Assembly (NCBI GenBank): GCA_916610825.1
Contig: OU744450.1
Coordinates: forward strand, 26,952,350-27,016,349
Origin: Haliclystus octoradiatus
Lineage: Eukaryota; Cnidaria; Staurozoa; Stauromedusae; Haliclystidae
Reading direction: 5' to 3'
DNA: 64,000 nt
This document shows, one piece after another, positions 1 through 12,455 of this stretch (positions within the stretch are counted from its first letter, which is position 1; each line of letters starts with the position of its first letter). The notes under the pieces are model-generated. The model was not told the DNA's origin. It ran no database searches and saw only the letters and a list, made by a program, of their open reading frames with translations. The translations under genes were made by a program, and so were the position numbers.

Positions 1-746
1 CGAAAATAAATTTGATTGAAATTTCTGAAAGAGATGAGAAAAACGTATTGATCATTGATGAAATAAGGCAACATTTGACAAAGACAACAATAACGACAAA
101 TGCAACTGAGTAGTGGGGTAGTGAGCCCCCCCCCAGATGAGTAACACTGTGAGTTGTTTAACAGTCGCCAGGAGATGTCATATTATCGGTCAAACAAAAT
201 GACTTTCAAAATCTTGAAAATTAATATAATAATCTTTGTTTCAATCAAATTGTGAATGTTCCAAATACATTATCATTGACTTTCACCCCTTAAGCATAAG
301 TGCTTATCTAATTGAGGCACGTGCTATCTCAAACGAACAATGAGTTGAAATTAAGTTTCATTGCCGTATGTTATCCTTTCCATCCTTGTCATTTAAAAGT
401 TACATACTGTCAATAACTAAAGCCTTTCATAGTTTGCGAAAGACTAAGGAAGATCATAAGAACAATGCAATGCTGCCTCAAAGTGATACAGAGGTGTGAC
501 AAGACCTGTTTGGCGACATCGATGCTGACCCTTAAATTGGAGACCAAACAACAATGATGATGGTGAGAAATTTAAACATGAATATTCAATCATGATTCAC
601 TTCATTCAATTCAAAAATGATAAATTATCAAAAACAAGGCAGATATCTTTCTCTGGTTCTACTACTAGAAAAAGATCAGCTTCTTGAGAAGTTTGAGTAA
701 GAGACGACAACCAAGACTAAATGATAACGAATACTGTACGATTTAC
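1..746. other. Left edge, probably COP1 intron sequence
   Basis: No exon could be recognised here. By position it should be an intron of COP1, whose WD40 exons are not seen in the window. It is AT-rich, with no long repeat or open frame that I could support. Confidence 0.4.
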
Positions 747-3700
747 CTTGGTAGTAGTATTAAATCCACCCACTGCTTCGTTCCCATCTCCTGATTCGTC
801 AATCGGATAACTAATCGGAAGATAGGACAATTGTTTGTTGTCAAAGATACAGTTATTGTCATGTTGTTGTTGTTGTTATATTATCAATTCATTTTACCTC
901 GTATTTCCAGTACCAGGAAGAATAAATGACCGTGGACCAGTGGGGGTTGTGGGAACTACATGGGTCTGTAAAAACAAATCATATCCATCATGCATTTGGT
1001 TATAAAATGCAATGCTGAAGTAAAGAGTATCAATAAGGTTGTGAACACCTTACCAAGCTAAGTCCAGGGCTTTCAGATTCTTGGTGGCTGATTGTCTCCT
1101 ACAGCAAAAATTATGACAACAATTGCAATCCCGGCTAACGCGTGATAATTTTATAACAGCAAGCTATGGTTGCGTCTGCTTACATTAACTCTTTTTAAAT
1201 CGTCATCTAATATTTGCATCTCCTCCATCAGATGATCCAATTGCTGATAAACAACAAAAACAATAATGTGCATATTAACACAAACAACGACTACAACCGA
1301 AAATGGCATCCAGGATAACAAACGACATAGCTCTTTGATTGACTGGTTTTCATTTAGAATCAGGAGGCATCTGCCGCCACCACAGATGAAAATCGAGCAT
1401 ACAGGAAACAATTAAACGCAAATTGAATATAGGCCTATTCCATGCCATTCCTCTCCCGAAAATCAACATAGGCTATACATGTGCCTCCTGATTCTAAATA
1501 AAAACCAAGCTTGAGATATGTGATTAAAAGAGTTTTCACTTTACTCTAAAGTTAAACCAATATAGTTGATCACAAACAGCCGGTCAATCTTATACTAGGT
1601 TATTTGGTTGACATCAGAAACAATTTTGCAACAATCAATACCTCCTGTTTGTGACTCTTTACTTGGACTATAAACTCTCTGCACAGTTCTTGTTGGGCAA
1701 CTTTATTTTCCTAAAACAAGAACATAAAAATGTTTAAATTCAGTAGATTGCAAGATATACTGATACATAATAATCTAAAAGGAATAAGATTATGATATAT
1801 AGTATACCGTTCGAAGCTGTTGCTTTTTCCGTTGCAGTCGATCTAAGAGGAAGTCAATGTCAGTTCCTTCTAGCGTATCATTCATAATAAGGTCTTGTAG
1901 ATCAACAACTGATTTCAGCTATAAAATGAAAAATCAAGATTAGATTTAAAAATACAAAATTTGAATAAAGAATTATAATAGACTGAAAAGGACAAAGTTT
2001 AGAGTTTATAGAGGGAGGAAAAGACTGAAATCCACCAAAAGATTGAACAATTTCATGTCTGAGGATTAGATTGAAAAATTAGGTGTGCATATTGATGGTA
2101 TGCTGTATCAGGTGATGTAAACACAAGAATTACATAATATTTATAGGCTAATGACTTCTGCTATTTTCATCCCATTTTGCAAATTAGCTGTTGATCATGA
2201 ATATAATGTATAATTAAAAAATGTGTTGTCATAATCGAGCATATTCCTGCAATTTATTGGCTAGTTCCTGTCTCCGGAAATTGTAGGATAAACATCTTCA
2301 AAAATTCCTTCTTCGAAAATCGAAAGATGACGATAAAATGTTGTCAGAGGCTCAAAGCCGAAGAAGAATAGGAAACAAAAAATAACGTCCTTCGACCAAC
2401 ATAAATAAACTTGATTCTGAAATTTGTTTTATTTAAAAAAGGGTAGGTATTCAAAATAAACTGCATTCGGAAAAGTTGGAAGATACTCGGGAAGGAACCC
2501 TTTAATTATAATTATTTATTATTAAGAATTATTAAGAATTACTAATCATTGGTTTTATAATCCCAATTAAGAACTCGTAACTTTGAAACAAAAAATTTGG
2601 ATAGGATTGGGATTTTAGTATTCGTTTTCAACTTTATCAAGTCAATAAAAGATTTTGGTTTGCTTACCACATTATCTGTTTTTTTCTTCTTTGTTGTCAA
2701 TATTCCTTGTTTACTTTTCAAGATCAATTCATTCACTGCAAAATCCGAATCAAATACATCATTAATTATGTTGAGTGGTACTCTCAAAAGTTGCTGCCGT
2801 AACAAGGAGATAGAAAATTGTAGTCAGGGAATAAAATCATCCTCATCATAACCCTTTATTCAGTTGATCAATCATGATAACAAGCGAGTTGTGACATTAA
2901 AATAGTTGAATTTGATAGAAACTGCTCCTGAAATATCAGTGATATTCAGATAAATAGTTTATTACAAATAAATCATTGCAGCCTTGGCCGACTGAAACAG
3001 GGCTACTTCCAAACTATAATACGGTCAACGTAACATTTTAAACTGAGTCAAAACATTCCACCCTTACCAGGAATCATGACTGAACAATCAAAGAAAAAAC
3101 CATAATTTGGTAACTTACATAAGAAATTTGGGTAGACATCCTCTTTTTTTTCAATGACAAAATTACATTTTGGACATCGGTTACTTTCTTCCAAGCTCCT
3201 TGTGATACATTGAAAACTGTAACAACAAAAAGAATATAATTACGGTAATAAAGTAATACAAATCTAAATGATTTAAAATTCTTTAGATGATTAGACCAGA
3301 CAATAGTAAGCATTTAATCATCCAATCTGATCTGAATATGTTTCATCCGAGAGATAAAATCTAGAATATCTGAATTCTGCAAGAATAATTTGATCTGATC
3401 TGTTCAGACAAATTTCAAATCCGAATAAGGAAGCTTATAGTCATATGCTCGTTTTACGATAATAGGAACCACCATTAAATTTGTTACTGTAAAACATAGT
3501 TGTAAAACAAATGAAGATATATACCAGGTAACATAGGTATTAAGGTAATATATTAAGGTAATATAGGTATAGCCTCATTCCATCACGGCCCTCATTTCCG
3601 CGCGGCGCTCCAGTGAGGGCCTAATAACACTGAAGGTTAGCGCACCTTGGTGTCCTGTGAGTGAAAGCCAGGTGTTGGTTGGTCGGCCCATCAAAGAACA

Positions 3701-5397
3701 ATACAAGGAGATATGCAAAAAATTTGAAATTTGCTGAATTCAGCTATTTTGAATTTCAACATTTTGTAAACAAACTGTCGAAAAAAACTTGAAACATCAA
3801 GTTTACGGGATTATTTTGGATCAAATTGGAGTAACAAAAATAGAAATTATAGATTGCATTATCTCGAAGTGGACTGTATGAACATTATGAAGGCCTTTTG
3901 AGGGCGTAGAATACAAAATAAAAGGAGAAAACATCATGTTTCGACGGAGCGATCGCCATCATTGGAAAATTGTAAGCACTAAGTTGATTTGAATCTTGAT
4001 TTAAATAATCAAAATGAAAGAAATATTTAAAATTAAAGATCAATTCTCCAGTATACAGCATTACTCTGATTCAAATTTCCATTTCTCCGTAAATACATAA
4101 TTAAAAATTGACTATGTGACAGAATAAATGATCGAAATATAAACTTTGAAAATGATTCAAGCAAGTTTGTTTACATTTTTAGTGTTTTATTCACCAATCA
4201 GCGCTCAATAAAACTTCACGTGATACCAAGGTACGCTGTGATTGGGCCCACCATATTTTTGGTTTCTGGCACACTTTTTAAACTTCAGTTTTATTAGGCT
4301 CTCACTGGAGCGCCGCGATGAAATGAGGCTAATATAGGTATTACCAGGGTATAACAGTTCACTTACCAGAAACTATGTCCACACTTTGTCATGTAAGCTT
4401 CATCGATCATATCAAAGCAAACAGGACTAGAAGTGAAATCATAAGCAATTGCAAATAATCAGATTGCATAGCTGAAATTTGATTATTTATGAGGTATTTC
4501 TGATCAGTGTCATACATAAATCACAGGACTTTAGTGACAGGTATTTTAAGTAGGATATGACTTAACACGTGACTAATAAAGAGCGTGAAAGTAATACAAG
4601 GGAACAGATTATCACCATTTTATTAATAGGATTTGATCGGCGGCTCCGTTGTTTCTTGAAAATATCATATTGTGTTTGTTAAAGATAAAACAATAGAGAA
4701 GATTAGATGATAGTCGGTCCCCCTTGACATCGTTGCCATGCCGATATCAGTTTTGAGCACGTATCAACTAATCAAATCCTCTGAAATATTTTGATCACTT
4801 TGAGATGAAAACCTGTGGCTGATTCAAAGGTCATCTGTTGTGTACGAAGAAGACTTTGCAGCTCACTAGTTCGCCTTGATCTCAATTGCCACCCCAGCAG
4901 CGCGCGACTAACTTCTAACAGTGGCCCAGGAAGAACAACCTAGCTGATAAGAATGTGCAAACACTAGATAAGATTGGAATGCTTCATTTTCATAATGACC
5001 CCAACTCATTCTCGATAAAATAATCTGTCTGATCTTTTACGAAGCGATAACGCTACTATAAAATAGGACATAATTAGTCAAATATTGAAAAGCAAAGTGA
5101 GCGTAAGCGACCATAGATCAATCAACACTGGCTTGTAACAGGAAATATCAGCAACAAACAAATTTAAAACACAAAATGAGAACATGCATACCAAAGAAAA
5201 TCACTGTTCTTGTCCACGAAGCTTTGAAATGATCTTTTTCCTTTGCGAGAAATATGCTTTTGCTTAGAAGATTCTTGACTCATTTTCGGCGTTGATGATG
5301 ATGTTGAAGCAGAAGTTTGGCCGGGTACGGAGCGAGCTGCAGCAGAACTCGAGTGCAAAGCTTTCTGTGGAACATTTTCACTGTCCTGGTCAGCCAT
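747..5397 (-). CDS. COP1: E3 ubiquitin ligase COP1 (RFWD2), 5' ten exons, 3' part off window
   Basis: COP1 is the RING/coiled-coil/WD40 substrate receptor of a CUL4-DDB1 ubiquitin ligase that degrades transcription factors such as c-Jun and ETS proteins. Exons read on the minus strand: 5397-5192, 4426-4367, 3216-3119, 2735-2668, 1918-1808, 1710-1642, 1243-1184, 1098-1054, 965-898 and 810-747. All have GT-AG borders and keep one open frame. Exons 2-3 encode the [24 protein letters not shown], then [15 protein letters not shown], nearly identical to animal COP1. Exon 4 gives NELILKSKQ; exons 5-7 give the coiled coil ([19 protein letters not shown]). The start is ATG 5397; an in-frame TTG lies just upstream. 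The RING begins near residue 69, so the long Gly/Ser-rich leader of mammalian COP1 is mostly missing. The WD40 propeller must lie beyond position 1. Exon 10 (747-810) is the least certain. Confidence 0.93.
3570..4331. mobile_element. 762-bp inverted-repeat DNA transposon (family A), 9-bp TSD
   Basis: The left end reads TAGCCTCATTCCATCACGGC and the reverse complement of the right end reads TAGCCTCATTTCATCGCGGC. The inverted similarity continues inward through a GCGGCGCTCCAGTGAG stretch. The element is flanked on both sides by the exact 9-bp duplication ATATAGGTA (3561-3569 and 4332-4340). There is no transposase frame, so it is non-autonomous. It sits in COP1 intron 2. A 9-bp TSD fits Mutator-like or Merlin-type elements; the superfamily is inferred. 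A 38-bp relative lies at 33028-33065. Confidence 0.85.
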
Positions 5398-6384
5398 TGT
5401 CAATATTGCTGTATATAATAACCTTGTATTACCTCATATGAAAAATCCAGAGGATAAATCAATATGTTGGAATCGCAGATTTAAATCGGTTCTTGCAACA
5501 AGTACAACAATGATACAGCATCGTGAATTCAAAACAAAAAAAATTATGCAAACGCGAAAACCGAAACAAATTGTCCCAAAGATAAACCCCTCAGCTGCAG
5601 CTAAAGCTTCATATACCAAAAGTTGAAAATAGCTGCAGGCAAAATAGCAGGTATGTAATGATTTGTTTGTTTGTCTCCTCGTTTTCTTCTCAGTGTCTTG
5701 AAAGTGTCTTGAGACTTGCGTTTACCAGACTGCAGACCAGGCAAAGGAAACCATTTGGGGGGCAAAAACAAAAGAACACGCAACTTAAAAATGATTGACA
5801 ACTACAAAAGAGAGGTTATGTAAATCGCGAGAGGCAGCTACAATAGAGCAGACTTGAATTCGTAAAAGTGTAATAAAACATCAGACTTTTTGCATTTACA
5901 TTTAAGTTCTAACAAGTCTATATACTGTTTGACCTACTTGTATCTAATTGTAATTTATTTGTGCTGAATACACGTATATTTTATCTGAATTATTTGGTTG
6001 GAGAGTAAATAGAATCATGAAAGATCATTTGAAACTCAGCTAAATGAAGTTTATCAGCAAAACAATTTCCTATTCACTTCATCATGTGAAATGAAGACCT
6101 GAGTGAATACATGAAAGACATTTATAACTTTTGCTCGCTCCTGCCGCCATTATCTCTATGCCATATGTTGAGAGTTTGAATTTTTCTCTCCCTCCGTTTA
6201 AGTTCCACAACTAACTAGCAAATTATACTAGTAGAATCATATAGATCTTATTTCATTACAAGCAGAACAGTTTGAATATAGTATAATATGTTCTTTGAAT
6301 TCGTGATATATTTTGCATTTGTTATCCACGATTTAATTTATATTATTTGTATCCTTATTGCGATATCTGAAAACAATAATTAAG
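5398..6384. promoter_or_regulatory. Head-to-head intergenic region between COP1 and WDR83
   Basis: This 987-bp gap separates the start codons of two divergent genes, so both 5' UTRs and promoters should lie here, possibly as a bidirectional promoter. No convincing TATA box or other motif was picked out. Short open frames inside it look like chance. Confidence 0.4.
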
Positions 6385-8778
6385 ATGCCACAGAATGAAG
6401 TGAAGACCTCTGCTTTACCTCAAAACATTAAGCACGTATTAAAAAAGCATGTTGGATCTATCTTAGCTGTACGTTATAACTATGATGGCAACTATTGCCT
6501 GACATGTGGCAGTGACAAAACAGTGATGCTGTGGAAACCACAAGATGCTTTATGTCTAAAGCAATACGTTGGTCATGGATTTCACGTGTTAGATGCGTGT
6601 GCATCAAAGGATAATAGTGTGATTGTGAGCGGCAGTGAAGATAAAACAATCATTGTATGGGATGTTGCTACTGGCAAGAGAAGACGACAATTCAGAGACC
6701 ATCTCAGTGTAAGTATTTTGATAGTCTGGTGTAGAAGCCTCGATGACCTGTTTGTTCCTGAAACCATAGGGTCTGTGAACAAACGTGTGAACTTCTGCCA
6801 AGCTAAAACAGCACCTAAATAGCATTGGTATATTATTCACACATCGATTTACACATTGTCACAAAACATCAATTGCCATAAAATCCCAATTCTTCGTCAA
6901 ACACATCATAGCTAGCAGCTGCCACAATGAACAGAATTATATAACAAAGTAATGAATAAATTATACCCTCAGCTCAGTGAAAGGTTCTGAGCAGAAAATC
7001 ACTTCTTGGTACACAGACCCTGTTATTTTAAAGAGATTTGTGGGCTGGTTGCAGACTAGTCTTTAGTATGTGGTGGTCACCTTTATACAGCGACCACCTG
7101 TCTATAGTGGTCACTCCTGCAATGTCTAAAACAGTACTTTCTATTGGTTCAACCCTGTATATAAAGGTCACATCGCTTGCGTGGTCAATTTATCTATACA
7201 TTATATCTGCCTGCTATGCTCATGTTCCACTGTAATTGATTGTTCTATTTGTAGAAAGTTAACTGTGTTGCCTTGAACCAACCAGAATGCACGGTGGCTG
7301 TTTCTGGTTCTTACGATTCAACTGTCAGATGTTGGGATTGCAGATCAAACAATTTCAAACCAATTCAAACGTTAGAAGAAGCAAAGGATAGCATATCGTC
7401 AATCAAAGTTGACAAACACGAAATTATTACTGGGTGAGAGTAGCACACAAAAACGAATCACAATTAAATGATACAAATTATATGTAGGCCTCTGTCAATA
7501 ATCATAACCTTTGCTACTTTTTGAATTCTGAACTCCAATAATTAAACTAACAAAGATGGTTTCCAGAAAGATCAATTTTCGCCTTTGCCTGTCATAGGCT
7601 ACTGGCGTCATTGTATTTTTGAAAAAGACATCATTTGGAAGTGTACCATTGTATCTGAGGCTTTCATTTAAAGTCAAATTTGATCATGTCGAATTTCCAA
7701 AGAACACATCAACTTAGTTGAAACATTTGTATGTTTGCCTCTGTTATTAAATTAACCCAGCAACACGGGTGAGTGACTCGTTGCTAGTAAACAAATATAA
7801 ATTAAATTAAAAAGACAAAGTGCACAAAACAAAACCAGCCCATACACAAGGTCTGTTTTCAATCCTTGCCTTTGACCATGTACACATTTTATGAGCTTGT
7901 TTTGTTATTGTTTTCAGCTCTATTGATAATCATGTGAGGCAATATGACTTAAGAAAAGGATTAATGGTTGAAGATAATATAGGAGAACCAGTTGCAAGCG
8001 TTGATGCTACTATTGATGGACAATGTTTCCTTTGTTCAACACTTGATGGCGTTATTCGTTTGTTTGATAGAAAAAATGGAAAGATGCTTCAACAGTGAGT
8101 TTGTATTGTTGATGCTGTAGAGATACTTTAACTAGGGACATTTGTAGTTGATCGAAATGCCCTCGCTCTCTATAGAAAAAGTAGCATCGCGACAATGACG
8201 AATGCATGCCAATTCGGGATTGATGGCTCAAGATTGCCAGCGCATCTGTAGGTTACCACTCCCATCTAATAAAATCTGAGAAAGATCACTGAAGTGTTAG
8301 TCTCTGACTGGAAAGCTTTCTGAATAAATGAAACAGTGAAGTTTCCTAAATGGAGAAGACTGACGGTAAAAGATGTACTGTCAGTTTGAAAGATATTTGT
8401 TCTTCAATTCGATGTTAACCGATTTAATTAATAATTTATTGTCTTATGGTTGAATTGAACTTAAAAGGGTGTTTCTATTCTCAGCATTATCACAGCGCAG
8501 ACTTATTATCATCATCAATTTCATTCAGGTACACTGGTCATATAAACGTCAATTATAAAGTTGATAGCTGGTTTACGTTTGACGAGAAATTCATAGTAAG
8601 TGGATCCGAAAATGGAAAGATCCATTATTGGGATTTACTTAAAGAGCATCCAATCCATACGCTAACGAACCACGAGAGTGTGATATCATCAATTGCGGTA
8701 CATCCATCTACTTATAATCTACTTTCAACTGGTCCTGATGGAGTTACGTTGTGGGAATGCGAAAAGGATGACAATTAA
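6385..8778 (+). CDS. WDR83: WD repeat protein WDR83 (MORG1)
   Basis: WDR83 is a seven-bladed WD40 protein that scaffolds ERK signalling complexes and also associates with the spliceosome and with PHD3. Four exons, 6385-6708, 7255-7433, 7918-8094 and 8529-8778, join in frame to 309 codons plus stop; human WDR83 has 315. The frame shows serial WD units: YDGNYCLTCGSDKTVMLW, SGSEDKTIIVWD, SGSYDSTVRCWDCRS, ITGSIDNHVRQYDLR, SGSENGKIHYWD and a final TGPDGVTLWE. The NYCLTCGSDKT and RCWDCRS stretches are characteristic of WDR83. The start is ATG 6385 (MPQNEV); an upstream in-frame TTG was not used. An AATAAA follows about 90 bp after the stop. Intron 1 holds a copy of the dispersed MITE seen elsewhere. 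Confidence 0.95.
7035..7225 (+). mobile_element. Dispersed MITE copy (CCACCTGTCTATAGTGGTC family)
   Basis: This stretch in WDR83 intron 1 shares CCACCTGTCTATAGTGGTCA, then a TGCAATGTCTAAAA..TA.TTTCTATTG block and a CTGTATATAAAGG block, in the same order as 63350-63510. Related, often inverted copies lie at 38030-38100, 58140-58270 and 58755-58925. The ends look like imperfect inverted repeats (ACAGTTAAACCTCTATA against a terminal TATACAGGTTCACTGT), so a small non-autonomous DNA transposon is likely. No TSD was established. Confidence 0.6.
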
Positions 8779-8865
8779 AATTATAAAAATTAGAAGCATA
8801 CCCCTTGGACTGATTAGCAATTAATAATTGCAATAGTGTATATTCCTTTAAGACAATGTTCCGCT

Positions 8866-8871
8866 AATAAA
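8866..8871 (+). terminator. Polyadenylation signal AATAAA of WDR83
   Basis: The canonical hexamer AATAAA lies about 88 bp after the WDR83 stop codon in AT-rich sequence. It is the first plausible cleavage signal downstream. Confidence 0.6.
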
Positions 8872-9325
8872 TATGTAATAATTGGAAGTATTCTCTTAAA
8901 GCTGTTGCATGACTGGTTGCATGTAGATATTGTTGTTAAGTAGATTACATAAAAAAAACCAGTAAAAACGCAACGAACACCTATTAATTTCAAATTTTAT
9001 AATAATCCTGGCGGTGAAATGCAGTCCATGAACGTAACATGACCCTATTTTCATGAACATGTCTGGTCCATAAAAAATAAGCTAATGTTTTTGATATTTT
9101 TATGAACTGTAACTTGTACACTGTAACATTCCACCAGATAATTAATAAACAACTCATGTCATAAAATATGTTCATAAGTGGGGATAATCTTGTTATGATA
9201 AAGAGAACAAGAGTGAATCCTGTTGTAATGCTGCGAATCTATTATTAAATAAACAAACAACCGTTCAAAGAGATAAGCTACATACATATCATATTTTAAA
9301 TTACCTAGCTACGATGACTATTTAA
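8872..9325. other. Convergent 3' region of WDR83 and PIN1
   Basis: AT-rich sequence with a short TTCATGAA-type stretch near 9020-9065. No gene was seen. Confidence 0.4.
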
Positions 9326-12300
9326 TTATGCTGTGCGAAGGATGAGATGGATTCCAGAATCAGTTGAAATAGGATGACTAAGCTCACCCACTTCCAAAGC
9401 ATATCTAAAAAAAAACAAATAATTTATTAAAAACTATTAAAGGTTACCAAAATGTGGTTGGATCTCATACAAAATTAAAGTTAGGTAAACTCAATTGTCA
9501 ATCAAACTCAATCGCCCATTACATGCTATAAATCTTGCATATTCTAAATTGATACTGACACTATCAGGTAGCGTTGTAATATCAAGGCGACAGCAAACGG
9601 CAATTGTATCACATTTATTACACAATATGATTCAACTGAGACTGAATATCGTAGATTACTTACGTTGCTTCTTCAAATGCCCCTATAAAGCAAAGTGATA
9701 TATTGTTATATTTAATTTTGGATTGATTTACATAGACCAGTAATAATTATATGTAGGCTAATTAGTGGGAAATTTACTTTGCATTTGTCCTCTACCGAAG
9801 AATCCCAAATCGCCAGCCTTTTTCGCACTGCTACAATCACTCTCAGTTGAGGCCAGCTCTTGGAGTGACGTCTTTCCAGTCATGATGTTTTCTCTGTGTT
9901 CTGATGAGAGATATAACAATATACAGGTCATATGTCAATAAAACATGATATCCGCTCGCAGGCAAGGACGGGAATGAGTGTACGTCACTCACTAGCTCAT
10001 CGCCTTCTTCAAGGGCGGAAAACAGACCAAATCGGTTTTTGTTTACACAGCGATAAAATCTGAAATAGGCACAAGGAGTATTTCGATGGTGATAAACTAC
10101 AAAAAGCAGTTTTGTGATTTGGAAAACCGTTAGAACATTTCCCAGTACAAAATGGAATAAATAATTTGGTTGAAAAAAAAATACAATGAAGATAATTGTG
10201 TAGGCTATATTTGAACATGTTTACAAATCTATGAATGTGGGATTTCTTGCAAAGCAGATATAAAACGAAGCTCCATTTTGTTTTTGACAACGTCAAATCA
10301 TAAATCAATGGCTTATGGTATTTTAATTACACTTGATATTATTGACTTCAAACGAAACAAAATAGACTTCATATGTGGCTACTGGTTGGTTTCTGGATGT
10401 TTTGAATATATGAGCATAATTGATTCAAACTGTATTTATTACTGACCGTTGCCATTTGTTTTATATTCCTGCAGTTGGAACTGCTATGTTGAATTGGTAG
10501 CAACTATTTTGATGTCTTTTTCCCAGGAATAATATTAAGATCACGTGTTGTATTTGAAACCCTGATTATCATTATCTTTATTTACATTATATTTATTCAA
10601 TTCGCAGCTTGCTCATTTTTTTTCAGAGAAGCTTGTCAAAATTCACAGCTTAAATATCCACTCACTAAAATCAAATCATATGACGCAGATAAAAAAGCTA
10701 TGAGACTCCATATTGAAAAACCCATACAAGGCTGCCGTTTCGGTTTGACCCTTTAAGGGTTTCTGAAAAAAAATTGTTAGCTGCTTGAGTGACAAAACAT
10801 TTTATTGCATACATTCAATACAGAGATTTAAACTCTAAAATTTGGTGAAGTAGAAATCGTATTTCACTCCTTCCAACAGTGGAAAAGCATTGTGTATGTG
10901 GCTTCTGATTGGACATACAATGTTTTCAATGTTTTTTCACTAATGAAAATATGCCGTTGGAGATTTAGAAGTTCCTTTCGCAGCTGCAAAATGCCAAGAA
11001 AATAGAAAATTTCTAAAATGGTGTGACAGCTTAAGCAAAGAACAAGAGAATAATAACCCAACCCAAAAACGGAAAGATGACAAAGATATCAAACTACTTC
11101 AAGTATTTCCCTTCAGAATTAAGGATAGCAGTTGTACGGAAGATAAATATTTAAATTAAATTGTGCAGCCTACAGACGAAATACCAATGATGTTTTCCTT
11201 TCATGTACGCTAGTGCCCAGTTAGTAGCCTAATGTTTGTTAATAGCAGGATTTAACAATCTTGGGCAACTGCAAATCATCTTGGAATATTTTACAGCAAA
11301 ACTTTGATATTTACCCTCAAGACAAATCAATTAAATGAAACTGGAAATATTCTCAATTCATAAACTTCAATCATTATAGCATAAAATCAAAGTGATCTTT
11401 GGATACGTAAATTTCTGTACAAATAGAATAAACATATTACTTCATGGCAAGTCTGCAGAGTATGGCAGAGCCGCCCCAGATATATTATCTCAGCATCTTC
11501 AGCCAGCCGCAAATATTTTCATTGAAGCCAAAAAGATTGTATGTAGCCTATGTATATAATGTATGTATGTATGTATGTATTCTGTAGATTGTTGTGCGTA
11601 TATTCCTTACATATTTTTCTTGAGTTGATACTAAAAAACATTATTAAAAAATCACACTTTTCTGAGTCTTCAACAATCTCAGGGGTGGTCACTCTCTATT
11701 ATTTCCGGTCTGCAAAGCATGGCAGCTGCGCCCCTGAGATGAAAATTTTTCTCGTGATTGCCGCCCCTGAAGCTGCAGTTTTCATCAAAAATTGGCAGTT
11801 AAAAATGATTCTTTTGTCATTTTCTTTGTAATTTTTGCTTAAATGATGGATTTTGCCGCCCCTGAAGTCAAATTTGATCAGTTGCCACCCCCGCCCCTAA
11901 GTTTTTTCGACGCTTCAGCCCCCGAGATTTCGTCGAGATTGCCATTATTTGCAGACTGGTATTATTTGTTGTGCGTATATTCCTTACACATTTTTCTTGA
12001 AGTGATACTAAACAACCTTATTAAAAATCACACTTTTTTGAGTCCTCGACAATCTCAGGGGTGGCCACTCACTATTATTTGTTGTGCGTATATTTCTTAC
12101 ACATGTTTTCTTGAATTGATACTAAACAACCTTCTTGAAAATCACACCTTTAATAATATTTGTTGCTTCATCTTTCGTTCTCGTGACGTGAGTTTCTTTC
12201 CATGAAGATGGACGCCTCGATTCGTTATGTTTAACTAAAAGATGGCTAGCTCTAACTTTACTTGTGTCTCCATCGGCAGGCTCAGTTGGCTCTTCCCATT

Positions 12301-12388
12301 GGCTTTCTTTAGTTACCGTGTTAAGATAATAAAGTTGGCCTGAAGAACGGCTTTCTTTTGCAATCCAACCAGATGGTAAAGACGCCAT
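9326..12388 (-). CDS. PIN1: Peptidyl-prolyl cis/trans isomerase PIN1
   Basis: PIN1 isomerises phospho-Ser/Thr-Pro bonds in the nucleus. Exons on the minus strand are 12388-12148, 9900-9778, 9682-9664 (only 19 bp) and 9404-9326. They join in frame to 153 residues; human PIN1 has 163. The WW domain (residues 4-37) has W8, W31 and P34 and the phosphate-binding SRSSG loop. The parvulin domain shows SHLLVKHNESRRPSSW with phosphate-binding K53, R58 and R59. It also has the catalytic-type cysteine C103 in SDCSSAKKAGDLG, then GRGQMQ, and ends STDSGIHLILRTA. All key residues are present, so the enzyme should be active. The start is ATG 12388. Intron 1 is 2.2 kb and rich in repeats, some of which duplicate the splice-donor neighbourhood. 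The family-C transposon begins 67 bp upstream of the start codon. Confidence 0.96.
11560..11581. repeat. (TATG)n microsatellite
   Basis: About five tandem TATG units lie in PIN1 intron 1. Confidence 0.7.
11585..12147. repeat. Three direct copies of the PIN1 intron-1 start
   Basis: A block of about 110 bp occurs near 11585-11700, 11964-12074 and 12075-12147. It contains TTGTTGTGCGTATATT, then TTGATACTAAACAACCTT, then AAAATCACAC, and the first two copies end in AATCTCAGGGGTGG. The third copy runs directly into the exon-1 splice donor. Read on the gene strand, the outer copies therefore carry donor-like GTGTGATTTT sequences. The MITE at 11706-11959 separates copies 1 and 2. Confidence 0.75.
11706..11959 (+). 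mobile_element. About 255-bp dispersed repeat with GCAGAC-type inverted ends
   Basis: It begins CGGTCTGCAAAGCATGGCAG and ends GCCATTATTTGCAGACTGG, so the ends are imperfect inverted repeats. The interior matches 26243-26497 in the opposite orientation along its whole length (for example CCGCCCCTGAAG and GTCAAATTTGATCAGTTGCC). It has no coding capacity that I recognise. Probably a MITE. Confidence 0.75.
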
Positions 12389-12455
12389 TTTTGTATTTTT
12401 CCTTTCCGATTACCTCGGTCTCAGTTATCCTCGTTCGCTAATCAAGTTACTTTAT

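Noticed and set aside
2542-2851. Opposing open frames on both strands around 2.6-2.8 kb
   Set aside because: Only the minus-strand NELILK segment is real (COP1 exon 4). The rest is intron or antisense.
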